Assembly: GCA_041485385.1 (NCBI GenBank)
Contig: JBGPJM010000294.1
Coordinates: 1-5,008, forward strand
Source of the DNA: JBGPJM01 sp041485385
GTDB lineage: Bacteria; Planctomycetota; Phycisphaerae; Phycisphaerales; UBA1924
Direction of reading: 5' to 3'
DNA length: 5,008 nt
Below are positions 1-5,008 of the stretch, piece after piece (positions within the stretch are counted from its first letter, which is position 1; every line of letters begins with the position of its first letter). Under the pieces are notes generated by a model, which did not search any database, was not told the DNA's origin, and saw only the letters and a list, made by a program, of their open reading frames with translations. Both the position numbers and the translations under genes were made by a program.

Positions 1-58
1 ACCCCCAGATTTGGCGCGCAGTCGGACATGTCCCTGGGCGGGACACCCTGAGACGATG
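1..58. other. Non-coding window edge with small palindromes
   Basis: No gene can be supported. A 10-bp palindrome GGACATGTCC lies at 24-33, and TGTCCC/GGGACA (29-34 with 40-45) forms an overlapping 6-bp inverted repeat with a 5-nt loop. Two plus-strand frames close here (stops at 49-51 and 57-59), so the tail of a convergent gene entering from the left cannot be excluded, but nothing in the short peptides is recognisable. Confidence 0.3.
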
Positions 59-107
59 AAAAAAGGGCTGCGGCCGTACGAACGGCGTGCGACTCCGGCC
101 TTATTTT
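59..107. terminator. Candidate terminator after kdpE, possibly bidirectional
   Basis: Downstream of kdpE an inverted repeat GGCCG/CGGCC (72-76 with 96-100) is flanked on the plus strand by TTATTTT (101-107) and on the minus strand by TTTTTT (64-59). A competing inner stem GCCGT/ACGGC with a 4-nt loop (73-77 with 82-86) can form instead. On the plus strand the T-rich run follows the stem directly. On the minus strand, the one relevant to kdpE, about 7 nt separate the stem from the T6. The 5-bp stems are short, so this is only a candidate. Confidence 0.35.
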
Positions 108-123
108 CAGAACAGGATGTCAA

Positions 124-160
124 CCCCGAATCGGGGACATTCCTGCCGCGGTGGCCGCGG
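124..160 (-). repeat. Two small inverted repeats just after the kdpE stop
   Basis: CCGCGG is repeated with a 3-nt gap (146-151 and 155-160) and can fold as a 6-bp GC stem. CCCCG/CGGGG (124-128 with 132-136) forms a second 5-bp stem with a 3-nt loop. Both lie within 45 nt of the kdpE stop and could protect the mRNA end or pause polymerase ahead of the T-run at 64-59. Neither is followed by its own T-run, and short GC repeats are common in such DNA. Confidence 0.35.
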
Positions 161-166
161 GTGCCC

Positions 167-958
167 TCACCTCACCCCGTCCGCCATCCGGTACCCCACC
201 CCCGGCTCCGTCAACAGGAACCGCGGCTGCGTCGGGTCCGCCTCCAGCTTCTGCCGCAGCTGCCCCGCGTAGACACGCAGGTACTGCACATCCCGCTCGT
301 GCGTCGGTCCCCAGACCTCCTTGAGGATCATCCGGTGCGTCAGCACCTTGCCCGCGTGCTTGACGAGGAACCCCAGCAGCTTGAACTCGGTCGGCGTCAA
401 GCGGACCGCCGCCTCCTGGCCCGCCTCGTCGACCAGGTGCACACGCCGCGCCACCGGGTCGACGCGCAGCGTCCTGCCGCCGGCCTGCGCCTCGTAGAGA
501 TTCGCCCCGCCTTGCTCGTCGCCGAGGGCCGCGTGCCGGAGCGCGACCCGGATGCGGGCCATCAGCTCGCCGACGCCGAACGGCTTGGTGAGGTAGTCGT
601 CGGCCCCGGCGTCCAGCGCCGCCACCTTGTCGCTCTCCTGGCCGCGTGCGGAGAGGACGATCACTGGAACCGCCGACCACGTGCGCACGTCCTTGGTGAC
701 ATTCAGCCCATCGCCATCGGGGAGCCCCAGGTCCAGCAGAAGCAGATCGGGGCGCTGCGTCCGGGCCTGGAGCAACCCGTCTCGCGCCGTCCCCGACTCC
801 TTCACGCGGAACCCCTTGGCCTCCAGCGTCGCCCGCAGGAACCGGCGGATGGGCTCCTCGTCCTCGATGATCAGCACGAGGGGGCTGTGCGCAGGATCGG
901 GGATCGGCGAGGCGACGGCGGGGGTGGAGGGAGTGCCGGGGGGCGCCGGGGGGTTCAC
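167..958 (-). CDS. kdpE: KdpE, OmpR/PhoB-family response regulator of the kdp operon
   Basis: KdpE is the cytoplasmic transcription factor phosphorylated by KdpD; in E. coli it binds upstream of kdpFABC and activates it. The product is 263 residues. The receiver domain (about 27-143) has the acidic pocket IEDEE (Glu32, Asp33, Glu34), phospho-acceptor Asp76 in LLLLDLGLPDGDG, switch Ser103 in VIVLSAR, and Lys125 in TKPFGVGEL. The winged-helix DNA-binding domain (about 162-260) shows LTPTEFKLLGFLVKHAGKVL, the recognition-helix region around HERDVQYLRVYAGQLRQKLE, and the wing motif EPGVGYRM. The start is GTG, overlapping the kdpD TGA as GTGA, with AGGAGGG 6 nt upstream. This start gives a Pro/Ala-rich extension of about 25 residues ahead of the receiver that E. 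coli KdpE (about 225 residues) lacks. All catalytic residues are present, so it should be functional; the gene ends at TGA 169-167 with no gene visible after it. Confidence 0.97.
   Translation of the reverse strand: MNPPAPPGTPSTPAVASPIPDPAHSPLVLIIEDEEPIRRFLRATLEAKGFRVKESGTARDGLLQARTQRPDLLLLDLGLPDGDGLNVTKDVRTWSAVPVIVLSARGQESDKVAALDAGADDYLTKPFGVGELMARIRVALRHAALGDEQGGANLYEAQAGGRTLRVDPVARRVHLVDEAGQEAAVRLTPTEFKLLGFLVKHAGKVLTHRMILKEVWGPTHERDVQYLRVYAGQLRQKLEADPTQPRFLLTEPGVGYRMADGVR
955..958 (-). other. GTGA stop/start overlap of kdpD and kdpE
   Basis: The minus strand reads GTGA at 958-955: GTG starts kdpE and TGA ends kdpD. Such 4-nt overlaps usually indicate translational coupling, which would keep sensor and regulator production linked. 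Confidence 0.85.
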
Positions 959-3741
959 GCCGCGCCCTCCTGCACCTCAGAAGGCACCTCCGGCTGCGGA
1001 CGCTCGATCGGCAGCGCGAACTGGAACGCGACTCCCCGCGGCACATTCCGCTCCGCCCAGATCCGCCCGCCGTGGGCCTTGATGATCCCCTCGCAGATGG
1101 TGAGCCCCAGCCCCATCCCGCCGCGCGTCGCCCCGTCCCCGCTCGCCCGCGCCGCCCGCCCGCGGTAGAAGCGCTGGAACACCTTCGACGCTTCATCCTC
1201 CGCGAGCCCGGGCCCCTCGTCGGCCACCTTCACCACCACGTTCGTGTCCGTCGCCCACGCCGAGACGCTGATCGGCGTCCCCGCCGGCGTGTACCGCAGC
1301 GCGTTCTCGATCAGGTTCTGCACGACCTGCGGCAGCATCGCGTTATCCACCCGCACCAGCGGCAGGCCGGGGGCGATGCTCGTCCGGAAGTGCCTCTCCG
1401 CCAGCGCCTCGCGGTGCCGCGCCAGCCCCGCGCCCACGATCTCCTCCACCGTCGTCCACTCCCGGTTGAGCGCAACGCCGCCCGCCTCCAGCCGCGTCGC
1501 GAACATCAGGTTGGCGATCAGCTCGTTGAGCCGTTCCGACTCGTTCACGATCGTCCGCGTGAGCTCCGCGCGCGTCGCGGGGTCCAGCGACCCGTCCGAC
1601 TGGTCCAGCGTGCTCGCGGCCCCGGCGATGCTCGCCAGCGGTGTCCGCAGATCGTGCGAGACCGAGCTGAGCAGCGCGCTCCGCAGACGCTCCGCCTCCA
1701 CCTCGATCCGGGCCGCGTGCTGACCCTCGATGAGCGTGACACGCTCCAGGGCGATGGCGATCTGGTTCGCGAACGTGTCCAGCAGCAGGAGTTGCGACGT
1801 CTCCAGCAGGTTCTCCGGTTCCGCCGGCCGGACCGCCAGCACGCCCACCTTCCCCTGCGATCCCGACAGCGGCAGGTACCGCCCCGCGGCCGACGGCAGC
1901 GCCTGCGTCCCCAGCCCCGACGGCTTCCCGTGGTCCAGCGCCCACCGCCCCACGCCCCGCTCGTGGTCGTCGAACCAGTCCGGGTCCCCCGCCGCGGCGA
2001 GGCTCTCCAGCCCCACCGGCCCGCTCCCGGGCGAATGCACCGCGATCACCGCGTCGCACGCGAAGGTATCGTGGACGTTGCGGGCCGCCGCGCCGGCGAC
2101 CTCGCGCCGGCTCTGCGCGCCCGTCAGCTCGCGCGACATCGCGTAGAGCGCCGCCGTGCGGCGCTCCCGCTCGCGCGCGGCCCCCGCCAGCCCGCGCAGC
2201 CGCGCCGTCATGCTGGCGATGAGCAGGCCCACCACGAGCATCACCAGGAACGTCAGCAGGTACTGCGCATCGGAGACCGCGAAGCTCCATCGCGGCGAGA
2301 CAAAGCAGAAGTCGAACGCCGCCACACCCACCACCGCCGCCAGCACCGCCGGCCCGCGCCCCAGCCACACCGCGGCCACCACCACCGCCGCGAGGTAGAG
2401 CATCGCGATGTTGGCCAGCTCCAGCCGGCCCAGCACCGCGCCGGCCGCGACGGTGACCGCCCCCACCAAGGCCAGCCCCAGCCCGTACCGGATCACCCCC
2501 GACGGCCGCCCGCCGGAGCGGGGGAAGGAGAGGGAGGAGGCCCGGCGCGACCGGTCGCCCGCCGGGGCCGGTTCGTCCGAATCGCCGCGGATGACGTACA
2601 CATCGATCTCGCCGCTCTCGCGGATCAGGTCGTTCACGAACGAGCCCAGGACCGCCTCGCGAAACCGCGAGCGCCCCGTCTTGCCGACGACGATCTTGCT
2701 CACGTTCCTGGAGCGGGCGAAGCTCACCAGCTCCGTCGCGGCGCTCGTCCCCGACAGCGTCGTTGTCTCCGCCCCCAGGCTCTCGGCCAGCCTGAGCGTC
2801 TGCACCACGCGCTCCCGGTCGGCCTGCGACAGGCCCGCCGTACGCGGCGTCTCCACGTAGGCCGCGATCAACGCCGCGTGCAGCCCCGCCGACATGCGCT
2901 TGGCCGCGCGAACCAGCTTGCCCGACATGGGGCTGGGGCTCACCGCGACCAGGATGCGCTCGGCCGCGGGCCAGACGATGCGGATCCCCTTCCCCTCCTT
3001 GTACTGCTGCATCTGGCGGTCCACCCACTCGGCGGTCCGCCGGAGCGCCAGCTCGCGCAGCGCCGCCAGGTTGCCGGTGCGGAAGAACGAGCTCATCGCC
3101 GGCTGGATGCTCTCCGGCACGTAGACCCTGCCCGCCTTGAGGCGCTCCAGCAGCACCTCGGCGGGCAGGTCCACCAGTTCGACCTCGTCGGCCCCCTCCA
3201 CGACGGCGTCGGGCACCGTCTCGCGCACCTTGACGCCGGTGATCTGCGCGACCACATCGTTGAGGCTCTCGATGTGCTGCACGTTGAGCGTGGTGTAGAC
3301 GTTGATCCCGGCCTTGAGGAGCTCCTGCACATCCTGCCACCGCTTCTCGAAGCGTGACCCGGGCGCGTTGGTGTGCGCCAGCTCGTCCACGACGAGGATC
3401 TCCGGCTTCCGGGCCAGCGCGGCGTCAAGGTCGAACTCCTGCAGGGTCACCGGCGCGCCCGCGCCGTCCTGGCCGCGGTACTCCATGCGCCGTCGCGGCA
3501 GGATGTCCAGGCCCAGCAGCTGCTGCTCGGTCTCGGTGCGCCCGTGCGTCTCGACCAGGCCGATCACGACATCCACGCCGTCACGCGCCAGCCGCTGCGC
3601 CGCCGCGAGCATCGCGTACGTCTTTCCCACCCCCGGCGCGGCCCCGAAGAAGATCTTCAGCCGCCCCCGCCCACGCCGGGCCTCCTCACCCTGGGCCAGG
3701 GCGAGCAGGGCGGCGGGGTCTGGTCGGCTGTGCGGGGACAT
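955..3741 (-). CDS. kdpD: KdpD, membrane sensor histidine kinase for K+ limitation
   Basis: KdpD senses K+ limitation and salt stress and phosphorylates KdpE to induce kdp. From the ATG start it is 928 residues (E. coli: 894). The N-terminal KdpD domain has a Walker A, GAAPGVGKT (33-41), ETHGR, a Walker B-like LVVDELAH (117-123), then NAPGSRFEKRWQD and NVQHIESLNDVV. A universal-stress-protein domain spans about 261-386 and contains SPS (268-270) and LIAAY (291-295), resembling a reported c-di-AMP motif. After a linker come four hydrophobic spans (about 416-437, 442-460, 463-481, 492-512) and an Arg cluster (514-528). A GAF-like region (about 530-670) leads to the HisKA domain, with phospho-acceptor His696 in SHDLRTPL. 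The ATPase domain has the N box QNLIENAL (808-815), DEGPGL (841-846) and GMGLGL (875-880). The ATG at 3741 is preferred because MSPHSRPDPAALL matches the E. coli N-terminal length; the TTG at 3753 (932 residues) is the alternative, and neither has a clear Shine-Dalgarno. Confidence 0.97.
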   Translation of the reverse strand: MSPHSRPDPAALLALAQGEEARRGRGRLKIFFGAAPGVGKTYAMLAAAQRLARDGVDVVIGLVETHGRTETEQQLLGLDILPRRRMEYRGQDGAGAPVTLQEFDLDAALARKPEILVVDELAHTNAPGSRFEKRWQDVQELLKAGINVYTTLNVQHIESLNDVVAQITGVKVRETVPDAVVEGADEVELVDLPAEVLLERLKAGRVYVPESIQPAMSSFFRTGNLAALRELALRRTAEWVDRQMQQYKEGKGIRIVWPAAERILVAVSPSPMSGKLVRAAKRMSAGLHAALIAAYVETPRTAGLSQADRERVVQTLRLAESLGAETTTLSGTSAATELVSFARSRNVSKIVVGKTGRSRFREAVLGSFVNDLIRESGEIDVYVIRGDSDEPAPAGDRSRRASSLSFPRSGGRPSGVIRYGLGLALVGAVTVAAGAVLGRLELANIAMLYLAAVVVAAVWLGRGPAVLAAVVGVAAFDFCFVSPRWSFAVSDAQYLLTFLVMLVVGLLIASMTARLRGLAGAARERERRTAALYAMSRELTGAQSRREVAGAAARNVHDTFACDAVIAVHSPGSGPVGLESLAAAGDPDWFDDHERGVGRWALDHGKPSGLGTQALPSAAGRYLPLSGSQGKVGVLAVRPAEPENLLETSQLLLLDTFANQIAIALERVTLIEGQHAARIEVEAERLRSALLSSVSHDLRTPLASIAGAASTLDQSDGSLDPATRAELTRTIVNESERLNELIANLMFATRLEAGGVALNREWTTVEEIVGAGLARHREALAERHFRTSIAPGLPLVRVDNAMLPQVVQNLIENALRYTPAGTPISVSAWATDTNVVVKVADEGPGLAEDEASKVFQRFYRGRAARASGDGATRGGMGLGLTICEGIIKAHGGRIWAERNVPRGVAFQFALPIERPQPEVPSEVQEGAA
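965..971 (-). promoter_or_regulatory. Strong Shine-Dalgarno of kdpE inside the end of kdpD
   Basis: AGGAGGG on the minus strand lies 6 nt before the GTG at 958-956, within the last codons of kdpD (Gln-Glu-Gly-Ala-Ala). It is the best ribosome-binding site in the window and decides the kdpE start, since there is no in-frame ATG before the receiver domain. Confidence 0.85.
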
Positions 3742-3809
3742 GGGCGCCGACAATCGTAGTGATTCTCGACCCGGACCCCATCAGGGCAGCATAAAAACCA
3801 CGCGTGGCC

Positions 3810-3825
3810 GCAGCCCGAAGACAGC
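3810..3825 (-). other. Possible short RNA hairpin with a cUUCGg tetraloop in the kdpC-kdpD spacer
   Basis: On the minus strand GCTGTC, TTCG and GGCTGC are contiguous. The RNA can form a stem of C-G, U-G and G-C pairs, a U-U mismatch, then C-G and G-C, closed by the very stable C(UUCG)G tetraloop. It lies just 3' of the larger stem-loop and 12 nt before a T5 run (3797-3793). It could act with the larger hairpin or be coincidental in GC-rich DNA. Confidence 0.3.
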
Positions 3826-3829
3826 CGGG

Positions 3830-3909
3830 GGTGCCACGGCTTGACCGGCCCCAGCCGCGCACCGCGCCACACAGTCGTCCGAGGCCGGCAAGCCGTGGGG
3901 CTCGGCACC
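3830..3909 (-). repeat. Long imperfect inverted repeat (stem-loop) between kdpC and kdpD
   Basis: Within the kdpC-kdpD spacer, CCACGGCTTG (minus strand, 3898-3889) pairs perfectly with CAAGCCGTGG (3843-3834). The stem continues inward as CCGGCC (3888-3883) with GGCCGG (3850-3845), interrupted only by one unpaired base at 3844. An outer GGTG/CACC pairing (3909-3906 with 3833-3830) can extend it across a 7-nt bulge at 3899-3905. The loop is 32 nt (3851-3882) and can itself fold a small GCGC/GCGC hairpin. It begins 35 nt after the kdpC stop. No T-run follows the 3' arm directly; the nearest is TTTTT at 3797-3793. An RNA element affecting kdpC/kdpD transcript stability, processing or read-through is one possibility; the fold is seen, the role is inferred. 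Confidence 0.6.
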
Positions 3910-3944
3910 CGTCGCCGTCACCGCATCCCCGCGTCCCTCCGTCC

Positions 3945-4592
3945 TCACCGCTGCGACCCACCATCCAGCGCCAGGTTCAACTCCAGCACATTCACCACCG
4001 GCTCCCCCAGCACACCCAGCGTCCGCCCGGTCGTGCACGCCGCGACGTGCGCGCGGACGGCCTCCTCGGTCATCCCCCGCGCCTTGGCCACACGCGGCAA
4101 CTGGTACTCCGCCGCCGCGGGCGAGATGTGCGGGTCCAGCCCGCTGCCGGAGGCGGTCACCAGATCCACGGGGACCATCTGGTCGGGCCGGCGCTGGTAC
4201 CCCGCGGCCGCATCCGCCGCCCGGAGGGCCTCGATCCGCGCCTTCACGTTCTCCACGAGCGCCGGATTCGTCGGGCCCAGGTTCGAGCCGGAGGAACCGG
4301 TCCCCTTGTCGGCGTTGAACGAGACGTACGGCACCGGCCCGGTCGCCGAGGGTCGTCCCCAGAAGTACCTGGGCGCATCGGGGCCTTGCGAGAACTCCTG
4401 CCCGATCAGCGACGAGCCGACCGCTCGCCCGGCGCGGGTGATGACCGAACCATTCGCCCGGCCCGGGAACGCCACCTGGGCAAGTCCTGTCACGACAAGG
4501 GGATACACAACACCCGTGAGAGCACTCAGGAGGACGAACACAACGAGCGCCGGACGCACCAGGGCAGGGGATCTGGAGGGCATGGAGTTCAC
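3945..4592 (-). CDS. kdpC: KdpC, K+-transporting ATPase subunit C
   Basis: KdpC is the single-span accessory subunit of the KdpFABC K+ pump, thought to stabilise the complex and aid ATP binding by KdpB. The product is 215 residues, somewhat longer than E. coli KdpC (about 190). One hydrophobic span is visible at about residues 12-36 (PALVVFVLLSALTGVVYPLV), after a short basic N-terminus, with the rest predicted outside the cytoplasm. Family motifs occur in order: GSSLIGQ (59-65), YFWGRPSA (76-83), GSNLGPTNP (102-110), VTASGSGLDPHISP (145-158), RVAKARG (167-173) and the C-terminal VNVLELNLAL (200-209). The GTG start is chosen because GAGGAG lies 7 nt upstream; the ATG three codons later is the alternative. 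The gene follows kdpB by 11 nt and is separated from kdpD by an unusually large spacer with a strong inverted repeat. Confidence 0.97.
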   Translation of the reverse strand: MNSMPSRSPALVRPALVVFVLLSALTGVVYPLVVTGLAQVAFPGRANGSVITRAGRAVGSSLIGQEFSQGPDAPRYFWGRPSATGPVPYVSFNADKGTGSSGSNLGPTNPALVENVKARIEALRAADAAAGYQRRPDQMVPVDLVTASGSGLDPHISPAAAEYQLPRVAKARGMTEEAVRAHVAACTTGRTLGVLGEPVVNVLELNLALDGGSQR

Positions 4593-4598
4593 AATGTG

Positions 4599-4605
4599 TC
4601 TCCTC
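4599..4605 (-). promoter_or_regulatory. Shine-Dalgarno of kdpC, overlapping the kdpB stop codon
   Basis: On the minus strand the sequence reads CTGAGGAGACACATTGTG. The GAGGAG core sits 7 nt ahead of the GTG at 4592-4590 and includes the last two bases of the kdpB TGA. This spacing supports GTG as the kdpC start over the in-frame ATG at 4583-4581, which would be 16 nt from the core. The overlap suggests that ribosomes terminating on kdpB feed kdpC initiation. Confidence 0.8.
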
Positions 4606-5008
4606 AGATAAACAGGCCCAGCACCAGGTCAACGGCCTTGATGCCGACGAACGGCACGGCCAGCCCCCCGAGCCCATAGATCAGCAGGTTGTTCCGCAGA
4701 AGCACCGACGCCTCCACCGGCTTGTACTTCACGCCCTTGAGCGCCAGCGGGATCAGCGCCACGATGATGAGCGCGTTGAAGATCACCGCCGAGAGGATCG
4801 CCGATGCCGGCTTCAGCCCCATGATGTTGAACACCTGGAGCTGTGGGTACGTCGCGGCGAACGCCACCGGAATGATCGCGAAGTATTTGGCCACGTCGTT
4901 GGCGATCGAGAACGTCGTCAGCGACCCCCGCGTCATGAGGAGTTGCTTGCCGATCTGCACCACCTCGATCAGCTTCGTCGGGTTGCTGTCCAGGTCCACC
5001 ATGTTCCC
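4604..5008 (-). CDS. kdpB: KdpB, K+-transporting P-type ATPase catalytic subunit (C-terminal 134 residues, truncated by window edge)
   Basis: KdpB hydrolyses ATP to drive K+ uptake through the KdpFABC complex in the inner membrane. Only the C-terminus is present; the reading frame runs open to the window edge, and the first Met (codon 5002-5000) is internal. The fragment opens with the P-type ATPase hinge GNMVDLDSNPTKLIEV, followed by GKQLLMTRGSLTTFSIANDVAKYF. The Asp and Lys three residues apart in NDVAK correspond to the conserved transmembrane charged pair of E. coli KdpB (D583/K586). Three hydrophobic spans follow at about fragment residues 35-55, 68-90 and 108-133, the last containing IYGLGGLAVPF. 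The frame ends at TGA (4606-4604), 11 nt before the kdpC start, so the two are surely cotranscribed. The catalytic DKTGT, TGES and nucleotide-binding regions lie outside the window. Identification is by recognised motif similarity over the whole fragment, with no frameshift seen. Confidence 0.97.
   Translation of the reverse strand, partial: GNMVDLDSNPTKLIEVVQIGKQLLMTRGSLTTFSIANDVAKYFAIIPVAFAATYPQLQVFNIMGLKPASAILSAVIFNALIIVALIPLALKGVKYKPVEASVLLRNNLLIYGLGGLAVPFVGIKAVDLVLGLFI

Larger units (their letters stand above)
3742..3944 (-). other. Non-coding spacer between kdpC and kdpD (203 nt)
   Basis: No supported gene lies here. The kdpD frame is closed upstream by a TGA at 3783-3781, with no start codon between it and the TTG at 3753. 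The spacer carries the large stem-loop, the UUCG hairpin, a CCACGCGTGG palindrome (3807-3798) followed at once by TTTTT, and no convincing -35/-10 pair on the minus strand. The other genes here are joined by 11 nt or a 4-nt overlap, so this gap is the natural place for the transporter and sensor genes to be expressed at different levels. Confidence 0.6.

Noticed and set aside
24..45. GGACATGTCC palindrome and adjoining TGTCCC/GGGACA repeat as an operator or terminator
   Set aside because: No T-run follows on either strand, and no promoter or gene start is nearby to make an operator meaningful.
101..123. TTGACA hexamer on the minus strand (123-118) just after kdpE, as a possible promoter
   Set aside because: At a 17-nt spacing the -10 position reads GGCCGG; the only A/T-rich hexamer is about 10 nt away, too close for a sigma-70 promoter.
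11..1168. A 385-residue plus-strand open frame opposite kdpE and the end of kdpD, with an ATG at 56 followed by Lys codons
   Set aside because: Almost all of it is antisense to kdpE; composition is Arg/Pro-rich, no ribosome-binding site is convincing, and no domain is recognisable.
1343..3340. A 665-residue minus-strand frame inside kdpD in another phase
   Set aside because: It consists almost entirely of Gly, Ala and Arg and overlaps the well-supported kdpD frame.
1072..3357. A 761-residue open frame on the plus strand opposite kdpD
   Set aside because: It is antisense to a gene with complete recognised domains; its translation is low-complexity, rich in Arg, Pro, His and Gln with no motif, as expected for the shadow of a GC-rich gene.
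3781..4677. A 298-residue minus-strand frame spanning kdpC and the kdpC-kdpD spacer, and other open frames over the spacer
   Set aside because: They overlap kdpC in the wrong phase, have Arg/Gly-rich low-complexity translations and no start signal; the spacer is better read as non-coding.

Overview
The window is the 3' part of a kdp potassium-uptake operon, all on the minus strand. Reading 5'->3' on that strand, it holds the end of kdpB (cut by the window edge), complete kdpC, complete kdpD and complete kdpE, followed by a short non-coding tail. The DNA is very GC-rich, with strong third-position G/C, so long spurious open frames appear opposite and beside the real genes. KdpD has the same architecture as the Gram-negative type. 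The sequence alone does not fix the phylum; a high-GC bacterium such as a planctomycete, gemmatimonadete, myxobacterium or proteobacterium would all fit, and I do not choose between them.

Layout from high to low coordinates. 5008-4604: the last 134 residues of KdpB, the P-type ATPase subunit, nearly identical in motif pattern to E. coli KdpB. An 11-nt gap follows, and the kdpB stop codon lies inside the kdpC Shine-Dalgarno. 4592-3945: KdpC, a GTG-started single-span accessory subunit. 3944-3742: a 203-nt spacer, the only sizeable non-coding gap inside the operon, holding a long imperfect stem-loop (16 bp in two blocks) and a possible UUCG-capped hairpin. 3741-955: KdpD sensor kinase. 958-167: KdpE response regulator, overlapping kdpD by a GTGA junction and preceded by a strong AGGAGGG. 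166-1: non-coding tail with small inverted repeats and T-runs consistent with transcription termination.

KdpB and KdpC belong to the KdpFABC K+ pump, and KdpD/KdpE form the two-component system that in characterised bacteria induces the pump when K+ is scarce. kdpA and kdpF would be expected just beyond position 5008. No mobile element, CRISPR array, tRNA or rRNA is visible. This is a well-known system, not a new one. The points worth a second look are the kdpC-kdpD hairpin, a c-di-AMP-binding-like motif in the KdpD USP domain, and the proline-rich N-terminal extension of KdpE.
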